Positions 23,428-33,150 of a stretch of 42,750 nt of DNA are shown in pieces. The DNA is from Rossellomorea sp. SC111 (GTDB lineage: Bacteria > Bacillota > Bacilli > Bacillales > Bacillaceae_B): positions 172,892-215,641 of the forward strand of contig NZ_JANIOC010000009.1 in NCBI RefSeq assembly GCF_024733565.1, read 5' to 3'. A program made the position numbers and the translations under genes. Position 1 is the first letter of the stretch, and each line of letters opens with the position of its first letter. The notes below the pieces were generated by a model, which saw only the letters and a list, made by a program, of their open reading frames with translations, ran no database searches and was not told the origin of the DNA.

Positions 23428-25860
23428 CTATTTCTGTTTTGCAATCGGCAAAAGGATCGTGACGGTGGTCCCTTCGCTGACGTTGCTTTGAATCGATAGG
23501 GAACCATGATGCTCTTTGATGATTTTTTGACAAATCATCAGCCCGAGACCGGTCCCTTTTTCTTTCGTGCTGTAAAACGGTTCCCCCAGATGCTTCATGC
23601 GTTCAGGCGGGATCCCGCTCCCATTGTCCTGGATCGAGATTTTCCCATGGCCATCGACCTTTTCCAGCTGAACATTGAGGAGTCCGCCTGCAGGCATGGC
23701 TTCCAGGGCATTTTTCATCACATTCAAGATGACCTGTTTCATTTGATGGGAATCACAATAGATTTCAGCTTCCTCCACAGAGAACCTCACATCGACCCCC
23801 TGCTTCAGGCATTCCATCTTGATGAATTCCACAGAACTTGTGAGAAGGGTTGTCAGGGAGGTCAGGGAGAATTTGACGGCCCTTGGTTTTGCCAGTGCCA
23901 GAAACTCATTGGTAATGATCTCGATCCGGTCGAGTTCTCCTTGGATAACACCAAGATAAAAGTCATCCTCGGCATTTTCCTTCATGAGCTGGAGGAATCC
24001 TTTCAGAGTCGTCAGGGGATTCCTGATTTCATGAGCGACGCCCGCTGCAAGCTGACCGATCATCGCCAACTGCTCTGACTTCTTCAGCAGGTCTTCGTTA
24101 AGCTTCTTCTCGGAAAGATCACGTATGATGGCAGAAATACCGATTAAACGTCCACCATCATTCAGAATCGGATTCATATTAAAAGCAATCTCAACCGGGG
24201 AGCCGTTTTTCCGGTACCGGACGGTTTCATAGTCTTTGATCCGTTTCCCGGCCATCACCGTGGCCAGGTTTTGTTTAAACTGTCCGACCTGCTCTTCCTG
24301 ATGGAGAAAGGTGATTTCCCTTCCAGTGATTTCATCCTTCGTCCAACCGAACATCGATTCAAACTGTTGATTCACCTTTAAGACCTTTCCTTCCGGATCC
24401 AGAAGGGCGATCCCGTCTCCTGCATGCTCGAAGTATGCTTCCAGGAGCTCCTTCGCTTCTTTCAGTTCTTCTTCCATCTGCAGTTTTTCCGTGATGTCCT
24501 GTCCAAAACCGTAAATTCCGATCACCTTGTTCTTTACTCGGATAGGGATATTGGTGACAGCTACATGGCTTTTGCCACCTTCTCCATTTTCAAAGGTGGT
24601 CACGAATCTTGACGCTTCCCCTTTAAGGGCGATTTCAAATTTTTTGATGGCCGTTTCCTTACTGCCTTCTGCAATGAAATCACTGAAGTGACTTCCGATC
24701 ATATGCGGTGAAATGTGGTCCCACTGGGTTTTCACAGTCGGATTCACTTCTTGTATGATCCCGTTTGTATCGACCATATAAATATTATCTGGACTGTATT
24801 TTACGATCGATTTATACTTTTGTTCGCTTTCGATCAGTTTTCTCTGTATGTCCTTGATCAGGGAAATGTCTGATATGGAAACGATGATTTCCACCACGGC
24901 GCTATTTTGAATAACGGGGACAATGGAAGCCAAATACTCCAATTCCTTGTATTCGTCTTCATATGTCAGCTCTTCCCCCGTTTCCCATATCCGCTTTAAC
25001 TTGGGCTGGATCTTTCCTAAATGGTGGGAATCGAACACTTCCTGGATCGTTTTCCCAATCACTTTAGAAGGAGTCAAATTCAGCTTATTCAACAGCTCAC
25101 CCGCTGCCATTTCAATGACAAAATCCTGATCGCTTTTCTTTATCTTGTACGTGATCGTCTTTTGAAGGCGGAGGGTGTTTTCAAGTTCCACCTTTAAGGA
25201 CATCAATTCATTTTCATACTTTTTCTTTTCAGTGATGTCGTGAAGGATGATCCCCACGCTATCCACCGTTCCGTCACTCTTATAATTGGCTGGGGAAATA
25301 GTAATATTGCAGGTGATTTTCCGTTGTGACCCCAAATTGAAAGTAACTTCTTCCCCTGTCGTATTCAAGCCTTTCAAACCATTTTTGACGATGGAATGAA
25401 AGGGTTGATTCTGCAGCGGGGGCTGCTGACAGAGGGGTTCTCCCAGAATGGCATCAGAAATCCGGAACAGCTCCTGGAAAGACTGATTCATTTCCATCAC
25501 GTTTCCTGTTTTATCAATGATACATACACACGTAGGCGTGTTGTGGATAAGGGCTTCATAAATCGCCGAATGAGAATGAATGGAATCGTCGTGTGATACG
25601 GCGGACCCCAGTGGGATCATCATAACCAATTCTTTGGACTCATCAATCTGTTTTCGCTTGAACCCGTAGTATTGATGATGCAAGCGAATCGAATAATCTT
25701 CATCTTCCACCATTTTCAGGAGAAGATTGTCTTCTTTGAGGGTGATTCCCCTCCATTCTGCATTTTGTTCTATAAAAGATGGTTGTGTCACATCGATTAT
25801 TGCTGCCGGGACTGGAATTGAATCTACATTCAATGCATGATAAGAGTGCATTTGAGCCAT
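23428..25860 (-). CDS. Multi-PAS sensor histidine kinase, sporulation-kinase type
   Basis: The 810-residue soluble kinase has no membrane segments. After a divergent N-terminal region (1-95) come four PAS domains at about 98-214, 230-336, 345-460 and 473-585, each ending in a DITEKK-like linker. A HisKA domain follows with H610 in GVAHEIRNPLTTLKGFLQLM, then an HATPase domain (about 700-808; N-box VILNVMKNALEAMP, DNGSGIPPE, GTGLGLMIC). The H-box is of the KinA/KinE type that feeds the Spo0F-Spo0B-Spo0A phosphorelay. No response regulator gene is adjacent, as expected for phosphorelay kinases. PAS domains suggest cytosolic redox, ligand or energy sensing. The role in sporulation is inferred from these features, not proven. 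Confidence 0.92.
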   Translation of the reverse strand: MAQMHSYHALNVDSIPVPAAIIDVTQPSFIEQNAEWRGITLKEDNLLLKMVEDEDYSIRLHHQYYGFKRKQIDESKELVMMIPLGSAVSHDDSIHSHSAIYEALIHNTPTCVCIIDKTGNVMEMNQSFQELFRISDAILGEPLCQQPPLQNQPFHSIVKNGLKGLNTTGEEVTFNLGSQRKITCNITISPANYKSDGTVDSVGIILHDITEKKKYENELMSLKVELENTLRLQKTITYKIKKSDQDFVIEMAAGELLNKLNLTPSKVIGKTIQEVFDSHHLGKIQPKLKRIWETGEELTYEDEYKELEYLASIVPVIQNSAVVEIIVSISDISLIKDIQRKLIESEQKYKSIVKYSPDNIYMVDTNGIIQEVNPTVKTQWDHISPHMIGSHFSDFIAEGSKETAIKKFEIALKGEASRFVTTFENGEGGKSHVAVTNIPIRVKNKVIGIYGFGQDITEKLQMEEELKEAKELLEAYFEHAGDGIALLDPEGKVLKVNQQFESMFGWTKDEITGREITFLHQEEQVGQFKQNLATVMAGKRIKDYETVRYRKNGSPVEIAFNMNPILNDGGRLIGISAIIRDLSEKKLNEDLLKKSEQLAMIGQLAAGVAHEIRNPLTTLKGFLQLMKENAEDDFYLGVIQGELDRIEIITNEFLALAKPRAVKFSLTSLTTLLTSSVEFIKMECLKQGVDVRFSVEEAEIYCDSHQMKQVILNVMKNALEAMPAGGLLNVQLEKVDGHGKISIQDNGSGIPPERMKHLGEPFYSTKEKGTGLGLMICQKIIKEHHGSLSIQSNVSEGTTVTILLPIAKQK

Positions 25861-25942
25861 AGTACCTTCCTTTATCGTAACGTTATTACCCCCATTTTAC
25901 CCTACCTTTTGCAACATATAAACGAGGAATCTCAATTCACAA

Positions 25943-25973
25943 GAAAAACCCGGGCACACATTTATGCCCGGGT
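25943..25973 (-). terminator. Terminator of the psuK-psuG operon
   Basis: On the minus strand ACCCGGGCA / TGCCCGGGT pairs perfectly around an 8-nt loop and is followed by TTTTCTT, just after the psuG stop codon. Confidence 0.88.
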
Positions 25974-25991
25974 CACTTACAGTCATCTACA

Positions 25992-26927
25992 TTAAATCGC
26001 TTCAATCCGGCTAAGTCCGGCATATCGAACGGCAATCTCTGCGCCGATATGAGCATTATGCTTCACGAGGGCGATATTGGCCGTCAGGCTCTTCCCCTCA
26101 GTCAGCTCCTTTACTTTTCCAAGCAGGAATGGAGTGGCATCCTTTCCTTTGATCCCTTCTGATTCCGCATCTTTTAATGCTACTTCAATGATACGTTCCA
26201 TTTCCTGGTCATCCATGGCATCCTCTTCCGGAATCGGATTTGCCACAACCACTCCTCCCTTCAGACCTAGTTCCCATTTCGCTTGCAGGATGCCGGCTGT
26301 CTCCTCTGCTGATTCAACTTTATAATTCACGGAATAAGGACTGCTTCTTGTATAAAATGCCGGCAATGAGCTGGTTCTGTATCCTAAAACGGGTACTCCC
26401 TTTGTCTCCAGGTATTCGAGGGTCAAGCCGATATCCAATATGGACTTGGCCCCTGCACACACAACTGCCACATTCGATACGGCCAGTTCCTCAAGATCCG
26501 CCGAAATATCCATTGTCACCTCAGCGTTCCGGTGCACTCCCCCGATCCCACCCGTGACAAATACCGGGATGTCGGCAAGCTCTGCACAAATCATCGTTGC
26601 CGCCACTGTCGTCGCCCCTTCTTTACCAGAGGCCAGAATATAAGGGATATCACGGCGGCTCGCCTTGACCACGTCTGTTGCCTGCCCTAAATATTCAAGC
26701 TCCTCCTGGGATAATCCGATTTTAATCTTTCCGTTCAGGATCGCGATCGTTGCCGGTACAGCGCCTTTTGATCGAATGATATCTTCAACTTCCCTTGCCG
26801 TCTTCACATTTTGCGGATATGGCATGCCGTGAGAGATGATCGTCGATTCCAGTGCAACGATCGCTAAGCCCTTCCTTTTCGCTTCTTTTACTTCCTCTGA
26901 GTATTCCACATATGAAGTGATTTTCAA
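25992..26927 (-). CDS. psuG: Pseudouridine-5'-phosphate glycosidase
   Basis: The 311-residue enzyme splits pseudouridine 5'-phosphate to uracil and ribose 5-phosphate. Family hallmarks visible are [18 protein letters not shown] with the catalytic acidic residue, [42 protein letters not shown] with the catalytic Lys, and VANPIPEED and [15 protein letters not shown] near the end. The length matches E. coli PsuG (YeiN). It follows psuK by 13 bp in the same operon and uses the kinase product. The two enzymes together recycle pseudouridine from RNA breakdown to the uracil and pentose phosphate pools. Confidence 0.96.
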   Translation of the reverse strand: MKITSYVEYSEEVKEAKRKGLAIVALESTIISHGMPYPQNVKTAREVEDIIRSKGAVPATIAILNGKIKIGLSQEELEYLGQATDVVKASRRDIPYILASGKEGATTVAATMICAELADIPVFVTGGIGGVHRNAEVTMDISADLEELAVSNVAVVCAGAKSILDIGLTLEYLETKGVPVLGYRTSSLPAFYTRSSPYSVNYKVESAEETAGILQAKWELGLKGGVVVANPIPEEDAMDDQEMERIIEVALKDAESEGIKGKDATPFLLGKVKELTEGKSLTANIALVKHNAHIGAEIAVRYAGLSRIEAI

Positions 26928-26940
26928 AACTATTTCCCCC

Positions 26941-28035
26941 TTAATAATAGAGACTGAACTCCTGTTGCAGCTTGCTTTCGTTAAGAGTCGGTGCCACCGT
27001 ATGTCTCGACTGAAGTGTGATCGACGAACAAATCACCCCGATCCTGCACGCCCCGTCCGTATCGGACCCCTTTAAATAGCCAAATAATATGCCGGCTACG
27101 AGGGCATCACCAGCACCGGTCACATCCTGTACTTCAACCTTCGGAGGCAGAATGGCCGTTGCTTCGTTGTATGTAGTGTAATAAATCAGTCCCTGATCTC
27201 CACGGGTAATGACAGCACGCTCGGCGCCCCTCATTGTCAGTTCCTTCGCCGCCTTGAAATAATCACCCTCCGTTTCGATCGTCATATCCAGATACATCTC
27301 TGCTTCCCTTTTATTGCAAATGAACCATGACACACCCTCCAAAGAAGTAGGGAGCTTCTTGACCTTCGGAGCCGACACAGGGATCACTGCCAGAGGAACT
27401 CCTTCAGATTGACATCTTCGTATGATGTACTTCAGCACATCTTCCGGAAAATTCGTATCGAGAAGCACCATTTCTGAAGATGCAATCAATCCCCATCGCC
27501 TTTCTATAAACCCAATGTCAACGCTTTCATAAATATTCATGTCTGCCAAGGCAAATAACAGTTCACCCTTTTCGTCCAATACGGCAGAGTAAGCGCCTGT
27601 GCTTTCATTCAATAGCTTCTGGCACCCGGATACATCTGCGAAGGTTTTCGTCTCGTTCATGAGCCAGCTGCCTTCTGTATCTTCTCCTACGACGGTTATG
27701 AGATTAGTAGACTTCCCGAGTCTACCAAGATTCTCAGCAACATTTCTCGCCACCCCCCCACTCGTCTGTTCCGATCTCGCAGGATTGGACGTTTCCGGGA
27801 TCATCTCACCCAGCAACTGCAACTTTCGGTCGATGTTGGCTCCCCCTATGCAAGTGATCCCGTTCCCCTTTGGAATCACATAGGCACGGCCTAAGATCTT
27901 TCCCTGCCTGACCAGATTGGAAATATAACCGGCTACGGCCGATCGTGAAATCCCGCTTCGCTCAGATAATTCCTGTTGCGTCATAAACGGATTCTCTTCA
28001 ATGAATGACAATAAAAGCTGTTCTTTCTCGTTCAC
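26941..28035 (-). CDS. psuK: Pseudouridine kinase with N-terminal HTH domain (PfkB family)
   Basis: In this 364-residue fusion, residues 1-55 form a winged helix-turn-helix ([35 protein letters not shown]). The rest is a PfkB carbohydrate kinase with the N-terminal GGANIDRK and [15 protein letters not shown] motifs and the C-terminal signature [16 protein letters not shown], whose second Asp is the catalytic base. It phosphorylates pseudouridine for PsuG. The HTH suggests that the enzyme also acts as regulator of its own operon. Two direct repeats of AACTTTTGTT occur just upstream of its start and are candidate operators. Confidence 0.93.
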   Translation of the reverse strand: MNEKEQLLLSFIEENPFMTQQELSERSGISRSAVAGYISNLVRQGKILGRAYVIPKGNGITCIGGANIDRKLQLLGEMIPETSNPARSEQTSGGVARNVAENLGRLGKSTNLITVVGEDTEGSWLMNETKTFADVSGCQKLLNESTGAYSAVLDEKGELLFALADMNIYESVDIGFIERRWGLIASSEMVLLDTNFPEDVLKYIIRRCQSEGVPLAVIPVSAPKVKKLPTSLEGVSWFICNKREAEMYLDMTIETEGDYFKAAKELTMRGAERAVITRGDQGLIYYTTYNEATAILPPKVEVQDVTGAGDALVAGILFGYLKGSDTDGACRIGVICSSITLQSRHTVAPTLNESKLQQEFSLYY

Positions 28036-28061
28036 TTTCTCCCACTCCTATAAAGAAAAGT

Positions 28062-28090
28062 AACTTTTGTTAATATTCTAAACTTTTGTT
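28062..28090. promoter_or_regulatory. Direct-repeat candidate operator of psuKG
   Basis: AACTTTTGTT occurs at 28062-28071 and again at 28081-28090, 19 bp apart, which is roughly two helical turns. The first copy is part of the palindrome AAAAGTAACTTTT. The repeats sit between the psuK start and the AGCS terminator, where the psuK promoter must be. Confidence 0.45.
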
Positions 28091-28121
28091 TTATTTTACA
28101 CAAGTTGGAAGTTCGCAAAAC

Positions 28122-28161
28122 AAAAAAAAAGACTTGTTCTTCCCTTCGGAAAAACAAGTCT
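28122..28161 (-). terminator. Terminator of the AGCS symporter gene
   Basis: On the minus strand AGACTTGTTTTTCC / GGAAGAACAAGTCT with a GAAG loop is followed by eight or more T residues. Confidence 0.92.
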
Positions 28162-28166
28162 AAAGT

Positions 28167-29558
28167 TTAAGATATTTTCTTTTCTTTCACTTTACCTGTG
28201 TCCTTTAAGTAGTATTCGTCGGAAGTAAAGAACTCATTGGTGAGTCTTTTAACCTCTTTACTCAGTAGAAGGACCGCGATGATATTCGGAATCAATATTG
28301 CCGCCAATGCTAAATCAAGGAATTGCCAGATGACCTTGGCCGCTCCGACAGATCCAAAAACGATGGCAACGGTATAAACCACTTTGATCCCCTGTGCCGC
28401 CTTCCAGCCGAACAGGAATTCAGCCTGTTTTGCCCCATAAAAGACAATGACGATGATCGTGGACAAGACGAAGAAAATCAATGAAATCGTGACGAGGATC
28501 CCGCCAAACTCTCCGAAATAGTTCGTAAATGCCTCTGTTGTAAGGGCTGAAGGATCATCTAAAGCGTTTTCTGCCGTCCACACCCCTGATGATAAGACGA
28601 CAAACGCCGTAGCTGTACAGACAATGATGGTATCAATCACGATTCCGACAATCGCCCACAGACCCTGTCGCACAGGATGATCCGTCTGTGCCGCTGCATG
28701 AGCAATCGGAGCCGTTCCGAGCCCTGCTTCATTGGAATATAATCCACGGGCAAACCCCCAGCGAATCGTCTCTGCGATGGCCACTCCGGCAAAACCTCCC
28801 ATTGCAGACATAGGTTGAAAGGCATGTGACAAAATCAAACTGAAGAATTCAGGTACTGCACCCAAATTCATAAACAAAATCACTAAGGCGCTCCCTACAT
28901 AAATCAAGGCCATGAACGGAACGAAGATCTCTGTCACCTTACCAATCCGTTTGATGCCGCCGAATACAATCAGCACGACAATAAGCGCAACGATAATACC
29001 CGTAATCAAGCCATTAACGTTAAAGGTTTCTTCTACGGTTGAAGCTACGGCATTCCCTTGTACCATGACGCTTGGAATCAGCTCGATCATAAGGGCAAAG
29101 GCGAACCAGACGCCAAGCCACCTCATGTTCAACCCTTTCGTCATATAGTACATGGGACCGCCGACAAATTCTCCTTTTTCATTCTTCTCACGATAGCGGA
29201 CCGCAAGCACACTCTCCGAGAACTTAAGCGCCATCCCGATAAGGGCAATGACCCACATCCAGAAAACGGCCCCGGGACCACCGAACATGATCGCAGCCGG
29301 GACACCGACGATATTCGCGGCCCCGATCGTGGAAGACAGGGCAGACGTCAGCGCCTGGAGGGGAGTGACCGTCCCTTCTCCCTTCGGCTTTTTAAATACA
29401 CTTCCAACCGTTTGCTTAAAAATGTAAAGAGGATACCGAAATTGTATGAATTTTAATAATATTGTTAAGTACAAACCCGTTGCACCCAGGACAATGATTA
29501 ATGGCGGACCCCATAACCACGCCGAAACTTTACCTATGATGTCGAAAAACGTATCCAA
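28167..29558 (-). CDS. Alanine/glycine:cation symporter (AGCS) family protein
   Basis: The integral membrane protein of about 463 residues has roughly 11 segments. It carries AGCS signatures: GAANIVGVPAAIMFGGPGAVFWMW with GMALKFSESVLAVRYR, the GGPMYYMTKGL motif, and RGLYSNEAGLGTAPIAHAAA. Members import alanine or glycine with sodium or protons (B. subtilis AlsT, GlnT, YrbD and others). The start is placed at TTG 29558 because AAAGGAGG lies 8 nt upstream and the protein then begins MDTFFDIIGKVSAWLWG, as in relatives; a longer in-frame start at 29627 would translate the leader. A possible structured leader RNA precedes it. Confidence 0.92.
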   Translation of the reverse strand: MDTFFDIIGKVSAWLWGPPLIIVLGATGLYLTILLKFIQFRYPLYIFKQTVGSVFKKPKGEGTVTPLQALTSALSSTIGAANIVGVPAAIMFGGPGAVFWMWVIALIGMALKFSESVLAVRYREKNEKGEFVGGPMYYMTKGLNMRWLGVWFAFALMIELIPSVMVQGNAVASTVEETFNVNGLITGIIVALIVVLIVFGGIKRIGKVTEIFVPFMALIYVGSALVILFMNLGAVPEFFSLILSHAFQPMSAMGGFAGVAIAETIRWGFARGLYSNEAGLGTAPIAHAAAQTDHPVRQGLWAIVGIVIDTIIVCTATAFVVLSSGVWTAENALDDPSALTTEAFTNYFGEFGGILVTISLIFFVLSTIIVIVFYGAKQAEFLFGWKAAQGIKVVYTVAIVFGSVGAAKVIWQFLDLALAAILIPNIIAVLLLSKEVKRLTNEFFTSDEYYLKDTGKVKEKKIS

Positions 29559-29735
29559 TCGTGCTCCTCCTTTGATAGAGGCAGTGGCTAACATTTGGAA
29601 TAAAACGCGGGGGAATTGTTGGTTCAAGCGTATGTATAAAGCCTATCGATATCTTTCACAGACCCCGGATCCTGAAAAATTAGCCACTACTTCTACATGC
29701 TTTTTCCAGACTTTTCCCTGAAATGGGGACCGTGA
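29559..29735 (-). other. Possible structured leader of the AGCS gene
   Basis: AGTGGCTAA (29583-29591) pairs perfectly with TTAGCCACT (29680-29688), extendable with wobble pairs to about 12 bp. It encloses about 88 nt and ends about 15 bp before the ribosome-binding site. The interior has a TTTCA/TGAAA helix. I could not match it to the glycine riboswitch or another known class. Confidence 0.3.
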
Positions 29736-29836
29736 AACATTATTTTATGAAAAGTTTCTCAGTACATGACCATCTGCCATTCTCCAGCACGGCTTCTGTA
29801 TTTCGACAAGATCCCTCCCTTTCCCCGGAAATACGT

Positions 29837-29869
29837 CAAAAAACCTGCAACGGATCTTCCGTTGCAGGT
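29837..29869 (-). terminator. Terminator of motAB
   Basis: On the minus strand a 12-bp perfect stem (ACCTGCAACGGA / TCCGTTGCAGGT) with a 3-nt loop is followed by six T residues. Confidence 0.92.
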
Positions 29870-29877
29870 CCCCTCTT

Positions 29878-30675
29878 CTATTCTGTCACCCTCGGCAATA
29901 TTAACACTTCCACCCGGCGGTTCTGTCCCCGTCCTTCTGCTGTTCCATTGTCTGCAATCGGTTCGAATTCACCGAATCCTTTCGCACTGAACCACTGGGG
30001 GTCAAGGGCTGGATTGTCTAATATGATTTTCATGAAATTGACTGCCCGCATGACGCTGAGCTCCCAGTTCGAGTCGAATTCCGCATTCCGGATGGGCACA
30101 TTATCTGTATGACCGCTGATGATGATGTTTCGAGGCGGATTCATCTCGAGAAGGCCCGATAACTCCTCCGCAACATTCTGGTCACTGCCCTGGACCGTTG
30201 CAGACCCCGAGTCGAATAATACATTGTCGCGAATCGTGAGGAGGAGCCCTTCATCCGTCAGCTTGGTGACGAATTGAAGCTCCAAGTTATTCGTTTTGAT
30301 GTATTCGTTTATTTTTTTCTGGATTTCCTTCAGTTCTTCCTGATCCTTCATAAAAGCTTGCTTTGCAAGCTCTTCCTTACTTACTTCCTTTTCTTTTTCC
30401 TTATCTATCCCGGCTGATGCAGCCTGCTTCTGTTCTTGATCGCTTGACTGCTGGGGGGCGACAGGGCTTGGATACTCCATCATTCCCGTGCCCCCGGTGA
30501 AGATTTCACTGAACACCTGGGAGAGTTCCTTGAACTTCTGGGCGTCCACTGAGCTTGATGCGTACAAGACGATAAACAGTGCCAGCAGCAGAGTGAGTAG
30601 GTCAGCATACGGAATGAGCCAGGATTCATCCATATGTTCGTCGTCATGTTTCTTCTTACGCCGCCTCATCCTCAT
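29878..30675 (-). CDS. motB: Flagellar motor stator protein MotB
   Basis: The 265-residue protein begins with a basic segment RRRKKKHDDEH. Then comes one membrane span DESWLIPYADLLTLLLALFIVLYASSS containing the proton-carrying Asp (D25), a plug/linker with FSEIFTGGTG, and a C-terminal OmpA-like peptidoglycan-binding domain (about 145-262; NIIISGHTDNVPI, LSVMRAVNF, AEGRGQNRRVEVLI). It closely follows B. subtilis MotB. It overlaps the end of motA by 20 bp, so the two are co-translated. MotB anchors the stator in the cell wall and passes protons to drive rotation. Confidence 0.96.
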   Translation of the reverse strand: MRMRRRKKKHDDEHMDESWLIPYADLLTLLLALFIVLYASSSVDAQKFKELSQVFSEIFTGGTGMMEYPSPVAPQQSSDQEQKQAASAGIDKEKEKEVSKEELAKQAFMKDQEELKEIQKKINEYIKTNNLELQFVTKLTDEGLLLTIRDNVLFDSGSATVQGSDQNVAEELSGLLEMNPPRNIIISGHTDNVPIRNAEFDSNWELSVMRAVNFMKIILDNPALDPQWFSAKGFGEFEPIADNGTAEGRGQNRRVEVLILPRVTE

Positions 30676-31447
30676 CCCCCTTTAGTAACAAGATCCGCTC
30701 ACTTGCCGGTAAATAGGATGCCAACTTCTGTTCGATCACCCGGGGAGATTCTCCCTCAATGATGGAAAGGATGCCTTCCACCATCATCATTTTCATTTGA
30801 ACTTCACCCTTGGATTTCCGTTTCAGCTTGTTGGCAAAAGGATGCCACAAAACGTAACCCGTGAAGATACCAAGCAATGTCGCAACGAAGGCCGCAGATA
30901 TCGCATAGCCGAGTTCATCGGTATTATCCATATGGCTCAGGGCTGCGATTAACCCAATGACTGCCCCCAGGACCCCAAGTGTCGGCGCATACGTTCCAGC
31001 CTGTGTGAAGATGAGGGCCCCTGCACTGTGACGTTCTTCCATGGCATCGATTTCTTCATGGAGCACATCCCTGATGTAATCGGCACTCTGTCCATCCACT
31101 GCCAATGAAAGTCCGTCCCTGAGGAAAGGATCATCTACTTCCTGTGTTTTGGCCTCCAGTGCAAGCAGCCCTTCTTTACGTGCAAGATCTGCCACTTGCG
31201 AGAAGAATTGAATCGTTTGTTTCGGGTCCTGCAATTTTTGCTCTTTAAACAATATACCGAAGAGCTTCGGCACTTTTTTGATTTCGTGTGTCGGGAATGC
31301 AATGGTCACTGCGGCTACCGTACCCAGTAAAATAATCAAAATGGCTGCAGGGTTCAATAAGGCAACCGGGCTTACTCCTTTGAATACCATCCCTACCCCA
31401 ACCGCTATCAATCCTAAAATGACTCCTATTAAAGACGTCTTATCCAT
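30656..31447 (-). CDS. motA: Flagellar motor stator protein MotA
   Basis: The 263-residue protein has four membrane segments and the MotA pattern: GVILGLIAVGVGMVFKGVSPVALLNPAAILIILLGTVAAVTIAFP, a large cytoplasmic loop with KEGLLALEAKTQEVDDPFLRDGL, then GTYAPTLGVLGAVIGLIAAL and FVATLLGIFTGYVLWHPFANKL, whose prolines couple proton flow to torque. The ATG follows GGTGGAG. It forms an operon with motB behind a SigD-type promoter, as in B. subtilis. Confidence 0.96.
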   Translation of the reverse strand: MDKTSLIGVILGLIAVGVGMVFKGVSPVALLNPAAILIILLGTVAAVTIAFPTHEIKKVPKLFGILFKEQKLQDPKQTIQFFSQVADLARKEGLLALEAKTQEVDDPFLRDGLSLAVDGQSADYIRDVLHEEIDAMEERHSAGALIFTQAGTYAPTLGVLGAVIGLIAALSHMDNTDELGYAISAAFVATLLGIFTGYVLWHPFANKLKRKSKGEVQMKMMMVEGILSIIEGESPRVIEQKLASYLPASERILLLKGDEDEAA

Positions 31448-31484
31448 CTGATCGCTCCACCTTACTCATCGTAGTCTATTACTA

Positions 31485-31511
31485 ATATCGGATAAAGCCT
31501 CTGATTATTGA
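31485..31511 (-). promoter_or_regulatory. SigD-type promoter of motAB
   Basis: On the minus strand TCAA (31508-31511), a 15-bp spacer and TCCGATAT (31485-31492) match the motility sigma consensus TAAA-N15-GCCGATAT at 10 of 12 positions. Confidence 0.75.
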
Positions 31512-31577
31512 GTGATAGTTTCATTCGAAATTTTGTAAAAATTACTGCAAAACGTTATGAAGAAGCACCCTGCATTT

Positions 31578-31602
31578 GTCGATATATGGAATATACGGGA
31601 TT
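31578..31602 (+). promoter_or_regulatory. Possible SigD -10 element of the chemoreceptor gene
   Basis: GTCGATAT (31578-31585) differs by one base from the SigD -10 GCCGATAT. The -35 is poor (TGAA at a 16-bp distance), so this is a candidate only. Confidence 0.4.
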
Positions 31603-31624
31603 TTATTAAAAGGAGAGAAATGTC

Positions 31625-33106
31625 ATGACCCCCAAGCAATTGAAAGAAATCGATAGTAAAAGAAAGAATCTTCTGCTGCTGATCACCTATGGAATCAGCC
31701 TTGCAGCCGCCCTCACGTATTCAATACTGAATGAATCGGGCACCATCACCGTAACGGTATTCGCATTACAGATCCTGTTTCTAGCCGGATACTTTGTTGT
31801 GCTTCAATTCATGCTGAAAAAACCGAATCTTTATGTATATTTCGCCATTCCTACTTCGTATATCATAATGGGAATCTGGCTTTTTCTTGAAGGATCGAAC
31901 CCTCCCGATTTAGTCATCCTTCTATTTTTAGCTGTTATCAGCGCCATTCACTTTAATCCTGTCATTTTCGGAATTGGATTCATATCCGGTCTTGCCATGC
32001 TCTTACTGAATGGATTGCTTGCTCCAAAGGGTGATCCCATTTTCACTGAATTATTTATCCCTTCTCTGCTCAGTTATGTGTTGTTAGGCATCGTCCTGGC
32101 CGTCGTCATCCAACTGAATCGAACGCAATTCAGGCAGCTCCAGGAATTTATCCACACAACGGAAAATGAAAGCAGAAAAAAAGAAGATCAGCGAAACTTC
32201 TTACAAAAAGAACTGGCGGCCATCTCGGGAAGCATCCAGCAAATCAACGAACAGGTGCAAATCCATCTCGTCTCCCATGATGAAATGAAAACGGCAGTGA
32301 ATGAAATTTCAGCGGGAAGTGTCACCCAAAGTGATCAAATCACTAACATAGCCCTTGTGACAGAAACGACAATGAGTAAGATGGAGGAAGTCGCGAAGCT
32401 GTCCGATGACCTTACCACCCACTCAACCGATGCGAATGCAATTGCCGTGTCAGGAAGCGAACGGGTCATGGAGCTGCAGGAAAATATGATTGAATTGAAA
32501 AACATCATTGAAGGCCTTCACAAGACCTTTAAAGAGCTCACCAGCAAAATTGAAGAAACCAACAGCTTTATCGGAAGCATCCAGGACATCACGGACCAAA
32601 CCAATCTCCTCGCTTTGAATGCTTCCATTGAGGCAGCACGGGCAGGAGAAGCAGGACGCGGCTTCAGTATCGTAGCTGATGAAATACGAAAATTGGCCGA
32701 AATCACGCGGAATACGGCAACACGCATCAACGACAATCTCTCAGCTGTCAACGCAGTGAACTCTTCTGCTGTTGAAATCATGAATCTAAGCTCTGATAAG
32801 CTTAATGAAAATGTGGGGGCTACAGGTGAAGTCACGGCGTATTTCACATCATTGCGCGAGAAGCTTGACGCCCTGTCAAACGAATTCCAACGACTGACCT
32901 CCACCGCATCTGACGTAAGGGGCCAGACCGAGGAAGCAGAGCTTTCAACGAAGGAGCTCGCCGCTGTCATCCAACAGACTTCTGCAGGCTTAGAAGAAAT
33001 CAGCGCCACCATCGAAACCCTTCATGGTGACAACCGGACGATTGCCCAATATGTTCAAGATACTGCCACAAGTGCAGCCCGGATTCAGAACAGTGTCAAC
33101 ACCTAA
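31625..33106 (+). CDS. Methyl-accepting chemotaxis protein with multi-pass membrane N-terminus
   Basis: The 493-residue receptor lacks the usual Cache/periplasmic sensor and HAMP. The first about 180 residues form about six membrane segments ([21 protein letters not shown] ... [17 protein letters not shown]). A long coiled-coil signalling domain follows, with the hairpin tip [40 protein letters not shown] that contacts CheA/CheW. The receptor must sense something within or across the membrane. ATG follows AAAGGAGAG. It is divergent from motAB, and both have SigD-like elements, which supports a motility role. A small membrane protein gene follows 44 bp downstream. Confidence 0.93.
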   Translation: MTPKQLKEIDSKRKNLLLLITYGISLAAALTYSILNESGTITVTVFALQILFLAGYFVVLQFMLKKPNLYVYFAIPTSYIIMGIWLFLEGSNPPDLVILLFLAVISAIHFNPVIFGIGFISGLAMLLLNGLLAPKGDPIFTELFIPSLLSYVLLGIVLAVVIQLNRTQFRQLQEFIHTTENESRKKEDQRNFLQKELAAISGSIQQINEQVQIHLVSHDEMKTAVNEISAGSVTQSDQITNIALVTETTMSKMEEVAKLSDDLTTHSTDANAIAVSGSERVMELQENMIELKNIIEGLHKTFKELTSKIEETNSFIGSIQDITDQTNLLALNASIEAARAGEAGRGFSIVADEIRKLAEITRNTATRINDNLSAVNAVNSSAVEIMNLSSDKLNENVGATGEVTAYFTSLREKLDALSNEFQRLTSTASDVRGQTEEAELSTKELAAVIQQTSAGLEEISATIETLHGDNRTIAQYVQDTATSAARIQNSVNT

Positions 33107-33150
33107 TCTGTGGTAAACTAAGAAGAGAAGCTTTAAAGGATGTGGCACTG

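Noticed and set aside
29559..29735. Glycine riboswitch before the AGCS symporter
   Set aside because: The conserved glycine aptamer core words are absent. Only an unexplained long-range stem is present.
32518..33012. 164-codon minus-strand frame opposite the chemoreceptor
   Set aside because: It is a Ser/Ala-rich shadow caused by the regular codon pattern of the coiled-coil domain.
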